NCBI GenBank assembly: GCA_026395095.1
Contig: JAPLZI010000056.1
Coordinates: 1-29,963 of the forward strand
Direction: 5' to 3'
From: Candidatus Tayloriibacteriota bacterium
GTDB taxonomy: Bacteria > Patescibacteriota > Minisyncoccia > Phycocordibacterales > PALSA-1337
Length of the DNA stretch: 29,963 nt
Positions 14,387 to 22,346 of the stretch are shown here, piece after piece (the stretch's first letter is position 1; every line of letters starts with the position of its first letter). A program made the position numbers and the translations under genes. The notes beneath the pieces were generated by a model. That model was given only the letters and a program-made list of their open reading frames with translations, was not told the origin of the DNA and ran no database searches.

Positions 14387-15556
14387 TTATTTACACAATG
14401 GCAGAATAACTGTGAAAGTACTGCCAACCTTTTCCTTACTTACGGCTGTAACAGTACCTCCATGAGCTTCGGTAATCCATCTTACGATAGCCAGACCGAG
14501 CCCTGTTCCTCCGGTATCTTCTGACCTCGAACTTGCAGTACGATAAAATCGTTCAAATATATGAGGTAAGTCTTCCTTGGATATACCGACACCATTATCA
14601 TGAATATCAATACGCACCTTGTTTCCAAGCCGTTTACCACTAATCCGAACATAGCCACTTTTCTTTCCATACAAAATTGCATTAGCGATTATATTTGAAA
14701 AAAGTCTTTCTAAATACCTTTCATCGCCGAGAAGACCCACATCAGGTAACTTTCCTATGTGAATGCTGATATGTTTCCTCTTTGCATAAACTTGATGTCT
14801 CCTTGCTATTTTAGTAATGAGTCCTTTTACTCGAATATTATGCGGGTCAATTTTCCTTTCTAAACTACCCCTCTTAGTAGTTAGAAGTGTCAAATCACTC
14901 AAAAGCTTGTCTAAGTGAAGAATTTCATTATCGATGGCATGGAGCATTTGCTTCATAGATTTTGCATCATATGACGAGCCCGCGCGCAAGGCCAAATCGA
15001 CATTTCCCTTTATAATCGCAAGAGGCGTGCGAAGTTCATGGGTTGCATCCGCGATAAACTCAATTTTTTGTTTTTCTTCACCAATCTCTCGAAGAAGCCT
15101 GCTGGCCTCCTCGGCTCTCTTTCTCTCTGTCAAATCCATATTAACTGCTACTGAAGCCACAACATTCCCCTTCTTATCACGAACAGGAACGCCTATGGCC
15201 TCCATCACCCAATGTTTGCCACTTGGCAATTCAACATCGATTTCGAGCGGGCCGATCTGTCTATTCTCGGCAATAGCGCGTTGCATGGGCATCTCCGCGC
15301 CAGTGATCTGGCGACCATTGATGAAGTGCCGAAGCTTTCTAGTTACTAGATTGTCGTGAAGTGCAGAAATCGAAATATTATCCCCATAAGCCATCTCTAA
15401 CTTACGCAAGAGGTAGGGATTACCCGTAATATATTCGCAAGTCGTATCTGTCGAGAATGTAATACCGACCGGCAAGGCTCTCATCAGAGCATCCAATCGC
15501 TGTGCCGACTCGAGAAGCTTCTGTTCCGGTTGTATTTGTTTTGTTATTTTCTTCAT
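14387..15556 (-). CDS. Cytoplasmic PAS histidine kinase
   Basis: The 389-residue product has a PAS/PAC region (about 20-148, ending S-V-A-V-N-M-D-L-T-E-R-K), a HisKA domain with H-box FIADATHELRTPLA and phospho-acceptor His173, and a HATPase domain with N-box around Asn288-Asn292, DNGVGI 320-325, FERFYR 334-339 and GGTGLGLA 349-356. No membrane helix is seen, so it senses an internal or membrane-diffusible signal. The gene follows the OmpR-type regulator after 13 nt and is presumably its partner kinase. It is followed by the PAS protein after 52 nt. Confidence 0.93.
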   Translation of the reverse strand: MKKITKQIQPEQKLLESAQRLDALMRALPVGITFSTDTTCEYITGNPYLLRKLEMAYGDNISISALHDNLVTRKLRHFINGRQITGAEMPMQRAIAENRQIGPLEIDVELPSGKHWVMEAIGVPVRDKKGNVVASVAVNMDLTERKRAEEASRLLREIGEEKQKIEFIADATHELRTPLAIIKGNVDLALRAGSSYDAKSMKQMLHAIDNEILHLDKLLSDLTLLTTKRGSLERKIDPHNIRVKGLITKIARRHQVYAKRKHISIHIGKLPDVGLLGDERYLERLFSNIIANAILYGKKSGYVRISGKRLGNKVRIDIHDNGVGISKEDLPHIFERFYRTASSRSEDTGGTGLGLAIVRWITEAHGGTVTAVSKEKVGSTFTVILPLCK

Positions 15557-15569
15557 TTTATCCTTTATG

Positions 15570-16238
15570 TCATTCTCTCATTGTGTAGCCAACACCTCGT
15601 ACAGTATGTATGAGCGGTTTCATGAATCCAATATCGATCTTGCTCCGAAGATATCGCATGTGGACATTGAGCTCATGATTTGTCTCAATAAAAGAGGGGT
15701 TCCAAGCGGCGTCGAGGAGTTGGCGTCTCGATAATGCCTCGCCATTGCTACGCAGAAGCAAGAATAAAAGTTTATATTCCTTTGGCGTAAGAGTAATGAT
15801 TTTTCCTGCCCTTGTTACCTCATGTTTCTTCGTATCAAGAATAAGATCGTTGATCTTTAGGATGAGCGAGTCAGTTGTTTTTCGCCTGCGCAAGACCGCG
15901 CGTATACGAGCCAATAATTCCTCGATTCCAAATGGCTTAGTCAAATAATCATCAGCTCCAATATCTAAACCTGAAACACGATCAGCCTCAGTCGTTCGAG
16001 CAGTGAGCATTATGATCGGTGTATGAATATAGTGGGCACGTAACTCGCGGCAAACCTCCAAGCCGTTCATCTTAGGAAGCATAATATCAAGTAGGATAAG
16101 ACTGTAGTTATTTTTCAATGATTTATCCAATCCATCCTGTCCATCAAAAGATAATTCAACAGAATATCGCTCATTTGTAAGAGCCCTTTTAAGGATATCT
16201 GCAAGCTTCTTTTCATCCTCAATAATCAATATTCTCAT
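15570..16238 (-). CDS. OmpR/PhoB-family response regulator
   Basis: The 222-residue product has a receiver domain with Glu7-Asp8, phospho-acceptor Asp51, Thr79 and Lys101, and a winged-helix DNA-binding domain ending HTVRGVGYTM, typical of the OmpR/PhoB family. These proteins bind direct repeats as dimers. It is the first gene of a minus-strand set with the kinase, and its ATG lies nine nt after the -10 TAGAAT. Pairs of TTAA repeats at 11-bp spacing in its upstream region are candidate binding sites for it, which would make the operon autoregulated (inference). Confidence 0.95.
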   Translation of the reverse strand: MRILIIEDEKKLADILKRALTNERYSVELSFDGQDGLDKSLKNNYSLILLDIMLPKMNGLEVCRELRAHYIHTPIIMLTARTTEADRVSGLDIGADDYLTKPFGIEELLARIRAVLRRRKTTDSLILKINDLILDTKKHEVTRAGKIITLTPKEYKLLFLLLRSNGEALSRRQLLDAAWNPSFIETNHELNVHMRYLRSKIDIGFMKPLIHTVRGVGYTMRE

Positions 16239-16247
16239 TGAATTATC

Positions 16248-16276
16248 ATTCTACCTCATTTATATAGCTTTTACAA
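16248..16276 (-). promoter_or_regulatory. Promoter of the two-component operon
   Basis: TTGTAA (16276-16271) and TAGAAT (16253-16248), 17-bp spacing. The -10 ends nine nt before ATG 16238. Confidence 0.75.
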
Positions 16277-16304
16277 GCCCTTGCAAAGCACTATAGCCAG
16301 CCTC

Positions 16305-16324
16305 ATATTAAATCTATATTAAGG
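16305..16324. promoter_or_regulatory. Candidate OmpR-type binding site, pair 1
   Basis: ATATTAAAT and ATATTAAGG start at 16305 and 16316, exactly 11 bp apart, about 30 bp upstream of the regulator operon's -35. Eleven-bp direct repeats are the usual layout for PhoB/OmpR proteins. Confidence 0.45.
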
Positions 16325-16401
16325 CGATTAACATAATATTGCACACATATCTTTGTATTTAAGCCAGTTTTGCTTGCCATTCTTAGATATAGGGTGTAAT
16401 A

Positions 16402-16418
16402 TTAAATTGTTATTAAAT
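16402..16418. promoter_or_regulatory. Candidate OmpR-type binding site, pair 2
   Basis: TTAAAT at 16402 and again at 16413, 11 bp apart, just upstream of a TATAAC (16422-16427) that may be the sigma gene's -10. Confidence 0.45.
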
Positions 16419-16436
16419 ATCTATAACATACTCTGA

Positions 16437-16453
16437 TTAAAGTGATATTAAAT
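16437..16453. promoter_or_regulatory. Candidate OmpR-type binding site, pair 3
   Basis: TTAAAG at 16437 and TTAAAT at 16448, 11 bp apart, directly before ATG 16455 of the sigma gene. Confidence 0.4.
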
Positions 16454-16454
16454 T

Positions 16455-16982
16455 ATGACCCTAATTGAAAAAACAAATAATAACGAATCGATGATGAATG
16501 ACGCTCATCGTGATTTTCAAAGTGGTTTAAATAAGCATGCTTTTTATCGTGTCAATGATCACGAAATCGGCCAAAATTTGGTGCAGGACACATTCCTAAA
16601 AACATGGAATTACATCCGAAAAGGTGGAACTATTATTGTAATGAAATCTTTTCTCTATCACATCCTAAATAATTTGATCATAGATGAATATCGAAGGCAT
16701 AAAGCTACGTCGCTCGATACCCTTCTCGAATCTGGCTATGAGCCATCCACCGATGATCACATACGCCTTATCGACACTTTGGACGGTAAGACGGCATCCA
16801 TGCTTATCGATCGTCTATTAGAAAAGTATCGGAAGGTCCTGCGCATGCGCTATGAACAGCATTTATCTCTCACTGAAATGTCCACTTTGACCGGACAAAC
16901 CAGGAACACCATGGCTGTGCAGGTGCACCGGGGTCTGAAGCAACTTAAGGCTTTGTACGACAACCCGTATGCTATTGTCTAG
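16455..16982 (+). CDS. ECF-type RNA polymerase sigma factor
   Basis: The 175-residue product has sigma region 2 (Q-N-L-V-Q-D-T-F-L-K-T-W near 39-50, then N-N-L-I-I-D-E-Y-R-R) and region 4 (L-R-M-R-Y-E-Q-H-L-S-L-T-E-M-S-T-L-T-G, then a helix-turn-helix M-A-V-Q-V-H-R-G-L-K-Q-L). It is the size of extracytoplasmic-function sigma factors. The very N-terminus is short and Asn-rich. It is transcribed away from the two-component operon across a 216-bp AT-rich region with repeat pairs. An anti-sigma gene is not obvious; the four-helix membrane protein downstream at 17036 has its own promoter and lacks a typical anti-sigma cytoplasmic domain. Confidence 0.88.
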   Translation: MTLIEKTNNNESMMNDAHRDFQSGLNKHAFYRVNDHEIGQNLVQDTFLKTWNYIRKGGTIIVMKSFLYHILNNLIIDEYRRHKATSLDTLLESGYEPSTDDHIRLIDTLDGKTASMLIDRLLEKYRKVLRMRYEQHLSLTEMSTLTGQTRNTMAVQVHRGLKQLKALYDNPYAIV

Positions 16983-17001
16983 CAAAAACTCGTGATATAA
17001 T
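16975..17001 (+). promoter_or_regulatory. Promoter of the membrane protein at 17036
   Basis: TTGTCT (16975-16980) and TGA-TATAAT (16993-17001), 15-bp spacing between hexamers. Predicted start near 17008, leaving a leader of about 28 nt without Shine-Dalgarno. Confidence 0.65.
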
Positions 17002-17035
17002 TATCCCTGTTTATTAGTATTAATTACATAATAAT

Positions 17036-17407
17036 ATGGATATCGTTGTTTTAGTTGCAAAAATAATGGGGATCTATCTAGTGGTCAGCGGTTTATTCCT
17101 TCTTATAAGGGGCAAAACTATTCCGCATATGCTCAAGGACTTTTTCGATCATCCGGCTACTATATATTTGACTGGGATAATCCTAGTCTTCCTATCATCC
17201 ATCTACCTCATCCAATACAACATCTGGGATGGAACCTGGAGAGTCGTCGTAACGATCTTCGTCTGGCTCGTAATATTAAAGGGTCTCGCCTACATTTTCA
17301 TTCCCCAGGCCATGAATGAGGTCGCCGTAAAAAAATTCCGAAGTTGGTTTAGTCTTTATGGAATTGTGGCGATAGTCATCGGCTTTTGTCTGTTTTTCCT
17401 GAATTAG
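17036..17407 (+). CDS. Four-helix integral membrane protein, unknown
   Basis: The 123-residue product has predicted helices at about 5-23, 42-61, 70-89 and 104-122, with short charged loops (R-G-K-T-I-P-H-M-L-K-D-F-F between the first two). The pattern resembles small DUF-type membrane proteins widespread in CPR genomes, without a known activity. It has its own extended -10 promoter, placed right at the end of the sigma gene. A hairpin at 17439 may end its transcript. Confidence 0.7.
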   Translation: MDIVVLVAKIMGIYLVVSGLFLLIRGKTIPHMLKDFFDHPATIYLTGIILVFLSSIYLIQYNIWDGTWRVVVTIFVWLVILKGLAYIFIPQAMNEVAVKKFRSWFSLYGIVAIVIGFCLFFLN

Positions 17408-17438
17408 GCAAGAACTAGACAGAAAACCTATTAAAATA

Positions 17439-17463
17439 CCCCGTGAAGTTATGCTTCATGGGG
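17439..17463. terminator. GC-rich hairpin, possible terminator
   Basis: CCCCGTGAAG (17439-17448) pairs with CTTCATGGGG (17454-17463), ten bp with one G-T. On the plus strand no T-tract follows; on the minus strand ATTTTAATA follows. Function after the plus-strand gene is therefore uncertain. Confidence 0.45.
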
Positions 17464-17494
17464 TGCGGACATAGATAACAATTTTTGAGGTTTT

Positions 17495-17503
17495 TGCTAT
17501 AAT
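17495..17503 (+). promoter_or_regulatory. Extended -10 of the tRNA-Leu gene
   Basis: TGC-TATAAT ends eight nt before the first base of the tRNA, so transcription would start almost at the mature 5' end. The -35 (ATAACA at 17475) is weak. Confidence 0.65.
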
Positions 17504-17511
17504 CACGATAG

Positions 17512-17600
17512 GCCCGGGTGGCGAAATTGGTTATACGCGCAAGACTTAAAATCTTGTTTCCGTTTATTCGGAAGTGTGGGTTCGACTCCCACCTCGGGCA
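17512..17600 (+). tRNA. tRNA-Leu (anticodon UAA)
   Basis: The acceptor stem GCCCGGG pairs with CTCGGGC (one G-T), followed by discriminator A at 17600. The anticodon stem CAAGA/TCTTG encloses loop CTTAAAA with anticodon TAA. A long variable arm (TTCCG/CGGAA) marks a class II tRNA, and the T arm GTGGG-TTCGACT-CCCAC is complete. CCA is not encoded. It decodes UUA. Confidence 0.95.
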
Positions 17601-17651
17601 CAATGAATTTATAAACTTCGGTTTCGGGGAGGAGTCTGCCTGTTTGCTCAT

Positions 17652-17671
17652 CACTATACTAAAGTATAGTG
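17652..17671. promoter_or_regulatory. Perfect 20-bp palindrome downstream of tRNA-Leu
   Basis: CACTATACT and AGTATAGTG flank AA. It could be an operator or a weak hairpin terminator; a TAATTTTAA follows on the plus strand. It lies between the tRNA and the convergent GAF gene. Confidence 0.5.
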
Positions 17672-17711
17672 TAATTTTAAACACCATCCTCTTTGTTTTT
17701 ATTTGTAGCGC

Positions 17712-18203
17712 TTATTTTTTCCTATTTATCTCCACTTCGGCCTCGTGCGCCAAATCAAGAAAACCATTGATGTCATCCAGACTCATTTTTCTTGGTTTAT
17801 AATCTTTAATGCAAAAAACTCCCACCGGCATATTGCTTTCTTTTTCATAAAGCGACTTCCCTGCATAGAATCGTATATTAGGAGTACTTTTAACCATCGG
17901 GTTGTCGGCAAATCGAGAGTCTAGCAATGTATCCTCAATAATCAGCATAACTTCTGACATCAGAGCATGGCCACAAAAGGAGATATCTCTCGGACCCTCT
18001 CGCTCTGGAAGACCTTGGACAGATTTGAACCATTCACGGTCCCTATCAATAAGAGTGATGGTTGATATCGGCACAGAAAACCTCTCAAGCGCCTTTTTAG
18101 TTATACGATCAAATCTTTCTTCCGTCGCTGTATCCAGTAATTTCAAACCCTGAACAGCACAGAGGCGTTCATTTTCATTATTTGGTATTGGTGCCTTTAA
18201 CAT
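17712..18203 (-). CDS. GAF-domain protein
   Basis: The 163-residue product begins with a short PIPNNENERL segment, then LLDTATEERFDRITKKALERF, ISTITLIDRDREWFKSVQGL and the DISFCGHAL pattern, which is the classic GAF-sensor arrangement found at the N-terminus of many kinases and diguanylate cyclases. Here the GAF domain stands alone with no output domain. GAF domains bind small molecules or sense redox or light. ATG 18203 follows an extended -10 (TGA-TACAAT, 18222-18214) by ten nt, with ATGACA at 18241-18236 as -35. It lies 43 nt downstream of rnhB in the same direction. Confidence 0.85.
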   Translation of the reverse strand: MLKAPIPNNENERLCAVQGLKLLDTATEERFDRITKKALERFSVPISTITLIDRDREWFKSVQGLPEREGPRDISFCGHALMSEVMLIIEDTLLDSRFADNPMVKSTPNIRFYAGKSLYEKESNMPVGVFCIKDYKPRKMSLDDINGFLDLAHEAEVEINRKK

Positions 18204-18213
18204 GCTGTGGGCA

Positions 18214-18241
18214 ATTGTATCATGTATGGCTCACTTGTCAT
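18214..18241 (-). promoter_or_regulatory. Promoter of the GAF gene
   Basis: ATGACA (18241-18236), 16-bp spacing, TACAAT (18219-18214) preceded by TGA. Confidence 0.65.
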
Positions 18242-18246
18242 ATGCG

Positions 18247-18852
18247 TCAAAACTTATGCAACGACCGCAAAAAACTTCGCCTATGAATAGGCGTCATGCC
18301 GTGCTTTTTCAGCGCCTTATAATGCACTTTTGTTCCATAACCCTTATGGATCTCGAAACCATACCCCGGGAATTGCTTTGCAGCCTTCACCATTCGCCTA
18401 TCGCGCAGAACTTTCGCGCAAATAGACGCCAGAGCAATGATCGGTTCCTTGGCATCGCCATCGATGATCGTCGTCTGGTCTTCATACCGATCTGAAGCAT
18501 GCAAGGACCCATCCAAAAGGATTTTTCCGGTACGAAACCGGGCATCAAATATTTCCAACCTTCTTAAAGACCGATTTAACGCCGAATAAATTGCATAAGA
18601 CAAGCCCTTCGCATCTATTGTTTCCGGCCGGGAGAAAGAAACAGCATAAAAGGCTTCACCCTTCTTGGAAAGAGTCCGAATAAGCCTGAACCATTCCTCA
18701 CGCTGTTTCTCTGAAAGTTGTTTGGAATCCTTGACTCCGTGGAATTTACGTAGAATGGCACGGGACTTTACCGCAAAAACCCCCACAGCCACCGGTCCGG
18801 CCAGAGGACCCCTTCCAGCTTCATCAATTCCTATTAAATACCGATTTTTCAT
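18247..18852 (-). CDS. rnhB: Ribonuclease HII
   Basis: The 201-residue product has the family signature IGIDEAGRGPLAGPV with catalytic Asp10 and Glu11, then ILLDGSL (third Asp) and the ASICAKVLRDR segment with conserved Lys. RNase HII cuts RNA in RNA-DNA hybrids and removes single ribonucleotides from DNA. Length is normal for bacteria. ATG 18852 lies seven nt after TGT-TAGAAT (18868-18860). It is divergent from dnaE; the two starts are only 64 bp apart. Confidence 0.95.
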   Translation of the reverse strand: MKNRYLIGIDEAGRGPLAGPVAVGVFAVKSRAILRKFHGVKDSKQLSEKQREEWFRLIRTLSKKGEAFYAVSFSRPETIDAKGLSYAIYSALNRSLRRLEIFDARFRTGKILLDGSLHASDRYEDQTTIIDGDAKEPIIALASICAKVLRDRRMVKAAKQFPGYGFEIHKGYGTKVHYKALKKHGMTPIHRRSFLRSLHKF

Positions 18853-18898
18853 GAGGATTATTCTAACATCATTTTGACTGAATTATGGCCACTTTTTT

Positions 18899-18907
18899 TG
18901 TTATACT
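18899..18907 (+). promoter_or_regulatory. Extended -10 promoter of dnaE
   Basis: TGT-TATACT ends nine nt before ATG 18917. A TTGACT at 18874 is too far away to be a normal -35. Confidence 0.65.
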
Positions 18908-18916
18908 ACGCCTACT

Positions 18917-21900
18917 ATGGCTTCACGATTTGTCCATCTGCACACCCACTCCCATTATTCCTTACTTTCCGCCTTGCCCAGGATCGACGAACTCGTAGAT
19001 ACAGCCAAAAACCTCGGTATGGATGCCATAGCGCTCACTGATAACGGCAATCTTTATGGAGCCATCGATTTCTACAAAGCCTGCAGGAAAAAAGAAATAA
19101 AACCAATTCTCGGTGTGGACTTTTATGTCGCCGTGCGCGGGAGGAAGGACCAGCAAGCCGGAATCGATAACCGCCGATCAAGATTGGTCCTGTTAGTTCA
19201 GAATGAAACCGGCTACAAAAATTTGTTGCAGCTAGTCACCAAATCTCACCTAGAAGGGTTTTATTACAAGCCGAGGATAGACCGCGAGCTCATAGAGAAA
19301 TACAATGACGGACTCATCGCGATCATACCATCATTCTCCGGAGAGATTGCCCAATCACTAAAAAGCCGCAACCAAGACAAAGCTACTGAAATCGCAACAT
19401 TTTATAAAAAGGTGTTTGGCGATCGACTGTATCTGGAGATCACTAGACATGCAGAGATAGATGGACACAATGAGAGCATGAAGGTCCTAGCAGATTTCGG
19501 CCGCAGGCTTGGCATCCCGCTCATGGCCGCACACGATGTCTATTATATGAAGCCGGAGGATCGAGCCGCGCGCGAAACTCTCCTGCGAGTCAATTCTCAT
19601 ACGGACGCGACCGACCGCGTCTCGGATAGCGATGAGGATGATTTTTCATTTATATCTGCCGAGACAGCAGAAACATTATTCAGCGACATGCCTGAAGCCC
19701 TAGACAACACTAGAAAGATCGCCGATTCTTGCGATTTGAAGTTAAACCTGGGTAGATGGGTGTTTCCTAACTATGTAGTAGAAAGCGGTCGGTCATATGA
19801 TGATGAACTACGGCACATTACGCTCCAAGGATTCAAATGGCGCGAAATAGAAAAAACCGAAGCTTTCATGCAGCGCGCCGATTATGAGCTCGAAATCATC
19901 AAGAATAAGGGCTATGCGCCATACTTTCTAGTGGTATCTGACCTTCTCCGCCACGCCCACAAGACTGGAATATTCACTACGACTCGCGGTTCGGCCGCTG
20001 GTTCATTCGTGTCATATCTGACCGGTATTACGAATGTTAACCCGATTTTGTTCAACCTTCCCTTCGAGCGTTTCCTGAATCCTGATCGTCCTTCCGCTCC
20101 CGATATCGATATGGACATAGCCGATAATCGCCGCGATGAGATGATCGCGTATGCACGGCAAAAATACGGCGCTGACCACGTCGCCCAGATCGGTACATTC
20201 GGAACAATGCTGGCTCGAGGTTCGGTACGCGACGTCGCCCGAGCAATGGGATTTACATTCGATGACGGTGATCGGATCGCTAAACTCATACCTATGGGGT
20301 CCCAAGGATTCCCTATGACCATCGACCGTGCATTCGGTCTCGTGCCCGAATTAAAAAAGATGTATGACGAGGAGGATGATATACGACGTATTATCGATAT
20401 GGCGCGCAAGATAGAGGGCTGTGCCAGACATATTTCCGTGCATGCCGCCGGAGTTGTCATCGCTCCGTCTCCACTAGTCGAATACTCACCTCTCCAATTT
20501 GACCCAAAGGGCGAAGGCAAGATCATCACCCAATATGATATGTATGCGATCGACGAGGCCGGTCTTCTCAAGCTAGATTTTCTAGGCATTCGAAACCTGT
20601 CGATTCTTGCTGACGCTGTTGAACGCGTAAAAAAGATTGAGGGGATCACGGTAGACATAGAAAATGTAAAGCTCGATGACAAAAAAACTTTTGAGATGCT
20701 GGCTCGTGGAGAAACGATCGGCCTGTTCCAGCTCAATGGTTCGGGAATGACGCGCTATCTCATAGATTTGAAGCCAACAACTATCAATGATATCAACTTG
20801 ATGATCGCTCTATATCGTCCGGGTCCGATGGATAACATAAATGAATACATTTCGCGCAAAAACGGCACCAAGCCGGTCACATATCCGCATCCAGCGATGA
20901 AAAAATTCTTGGGACCGACCTATGGAGTGCTGGTGTATCAGGATGATCTTCTTATGACGGCAATAGAGGTCGCTGGATATTCATGGAGTGAAGTGGACAA
21001 GTTCAGAAAAGCAGTCGGAAAAAAGATTCCGGAGGAAATGGCCAAACAGCACAAGACCTTCGTCGCTGGTGCCATGAAGCACGGAGGACTCACGGAGAAA
21101 AAAGCCGAGGGAATCTGGAAATTGTTCGAGCCATTCCAAGGTTACGGTTTCAACAAGGCGCATGCGGCTAGCTACGGAAAAGTGGCTTACCAGACAGCTT
21201 ATATGAAGGCAAACTATCCTGAAATTTACATGTCAGCGGTCCTTTCGGCGGAATCAGGTGACACGGAAATGATCGGCGAGATCGTGACTGAATGCCGACG
21301 CATGAATATTCCGGTATTACCGCCAGATGTGAATGAGAGCTACAGTCAGTTTACGGTGGTGAAGATCAGTGAGAGCGAGAGTTTGAAAGTTCATTCGGAA
21401 GAACTCCGCGACACTCAAAATAGTGTACCTAAAGAAGAAAGTTCGCAGTTGGCTCCCGCTGGGAATGCATTAGCGAAACAGAAGTTGAATCTGGAGGACA
21501 CGGATATTTCCCTGCTGGGAAATTCCTCGTGCTCGCGCCAGTCGCGCTCGCAAGGTCCTCCTGATCCAGCTTCTGTTTCGCTGGGACACCACCACCGTAT
21601 CCGATTCGGGTTTGTAACGATAAAAAACTTCGGGCAAGGGGTTTCGACTGCGATTATCGAGGAACGGAAGCGCGGCGGACACTACAAGTCACTTGCTGAT
21701 TTTCTCGGCCGAGTGAAGGACCGAAATCTTAACAAGAAATCACTCGAGGCACTTATCAAATCCGGTGCGCTCGACTGTTTCGGTGAGGATCGTGGAGTGA
21801 TGATGGCTAATATCGATCTATTGCTTGAATTCAACAGAGAAAATGACAAAAAACACGCCGATCAGGACTCCCTATTCGGACTTATGTCTGATTCATCGAG

Positions 21901-22318
21901 CGTTCCGTCCTTGAGACTTAATGAGGCACCTAAGGCCGAGATGCTAACAAAGCTTTCCTGGGAAAAGGAACTTCTTGGACTGTATGTGTCAGGCCATCCG
22001 CTAGAACGCTATCGCGAGACGATTCAGAAGAAGAATATGGATATCAAGAAGGCCAAGGAAACCATAAAAGAGGGCGCGAGTGTGATCCTGGCGGTGATCG
22101 TGACCGAGATACGAACGGTTCAAACCAAGAATAATGAAACGATGGTTTTCGCCACTGTCTCTGATTTCTCCGGGGCTGCAGATACAGTGATATTTCCTCG
22201 TGTCTACCGTGAATTCCGCGAGCTTATCCAGATGGACGCCTGTCTGGCGATCAAAGCTACTATAAATATACGAAATAGCGAAAAGAGCTTTGTGATCGAG
22301 AGGATGAGGAGGCTGTAG
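18917..22318 (+). CDS. dnaE: DNA polymerase III alpha subunit
   Basis: The 1133-residue product has an N-terminal PHP domain (FVHLHTHSHYS, LTDNGNLYG), a polymerase core with TRGSAAGS near 356-363 and the catalytic PDIDMD near 394-399, a third Asp likely in LDFLGI near 552, helix-hairpin-helix elements and a C-terminal OB domain (about 1055-1100). It replicates the chromosome. No proofreading exonuclease domain is present, as normal for DnaE. Unusual are about 75 extra residues at 816-892 between NESYSQFTVV and RIRFGFVTIKNFG, low in complexity and encoded by a long inverted repeat. The mRNA is predicted to be nearly leaderless. Confidence 0.96.
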   Translation: MASRFVHLHTHSHYSLLSALPRIDELVDTAKNLGMDAIALTDNGNLYGAIDFYKACRKKEIKPILGVDFYVAVRGRKDQQAGIDNRRSRLVLLVQNETGYKNLLQLVTKSHLEGFYYKPRIDRELIEKYNDGLIAIIPSFSGEIAQSLKSRNQDKATEIATFYKKVFGDRLYLEITRHAEIDGHNESMKVLADFGRRLGIPLMAAHDVYYMKPEDRAARETLLRVNSHTDATDRVSDSDEDDFSFISAETAETLFSDMPEALDNTRKIADSCDLKLNLGRWVFPNYVVESGRSYDDELRHITLQGFKWREIEKTEAFMQRADYELEIIKNKGYAPYFLVVSDLLRHAHKTGIFTTTRGSAAGSFVSYLTGITNVNPILFNLPFERFLNPDRPSAPDIDMDIADNRRDEMIAYARQKYGADHVAQIGTFGTMLARGSVRDVARAMGFTFDDGDRIAKLIPMGSQGFPMTIDRAFGLVPELKKMYDEEDDIRRIIDMARKIEGCARHISVHAAGVVIAPSPLVEYSPLQFDPKGEGKIITQYDMYAIDEAGLLKLDFLGIRNLSILADAVERVKKIEGITVDIENVKLDDKKTFEMLARGETIGLFQLNGSGMTRYLIDLKPTTINDINLMIALYRPGPMDNINEYISRKNGTKPVTYPHPAMKKFLGPTYGVLVYQDDLLMTAIEVAGYSWSEVDKFRKAVGKKIPEEMAKQHKTFVAGAMKHGGLTEKKAEGIWKLFEPFQGYGFNKAHAASYGKVAYQTAYMKANYPEIYMSAVLSAESGDTEMIGEIVTECRRMNIPVLPPDVNESYSQFTVVKISESESLKVHSEELRDTQNSVPKEESSQLAPAGNALAKQKLNLEDTDISLLGNSSCSRQSRSQGPPDPASVSLGHHHRIRFGFVTIKNFGQGVSTAIIEERKRGGHYKSLADFLGRVKDRNLNKKSLEALIKSGALDCFGEDRGVMMANIDLLLEFNRENDKKHADQDSLFGLMSDSSSVPSLRLNEAPKAEMLTKLSWEKELLGLYVSGHPLERYRETIQKKNMDIKKAKETIKEGASVILAVIVTEIRTVQTKNNETMVFATVSDFSGAADTVIFPRVYREFRELIQMDACLAIKATINIRNSEKSFVIERMRRL
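21473..21581. repeat. Palindromic element inserted in frame in dnaE
   Basis: Arms at 21473-21499 and 21555-21581 are inverted copies matching at 24 of 27 positions (GCGAAACAGAAG and CTTCTGTTTCGC at the outer ends). The 55-bp centre holds a perfect ATTTCCC/GGGAAAT hairpin and a GCGC-rich stretch. It lies wholly within the extra segment of DnaE. Confidence 0.85.
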
Positions 22319-22346
22319 TTGACATTAGATGGAAACAATGTAAATT
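22319..22346 (+). promoter_or_regulatory. Possible promoter of the RNA downstream of dnaE
   Basis: TTGACA (22319-22324) overlaps the dnaE stop; TG-TAAATT (22339-22346) is at 16-bp spacing. Another reading uses the TTAGAT at 22325 as -10, which would place the start near 22337. Confidence 0.5.

Noticed and set aside
17439..17463. Hairpin as a riboswitch or attenuator of the tRNA
   Set aside because: It lies upstream of the tRNA's own -10 box, so it is not in the tRNA transcript.
19912..20736. Long minus-strand frame within dnaE
   Set aside because: It is the antisense shadow of a conserved polymerase domain, with Ser/Arg-rich composition typical of shadows.
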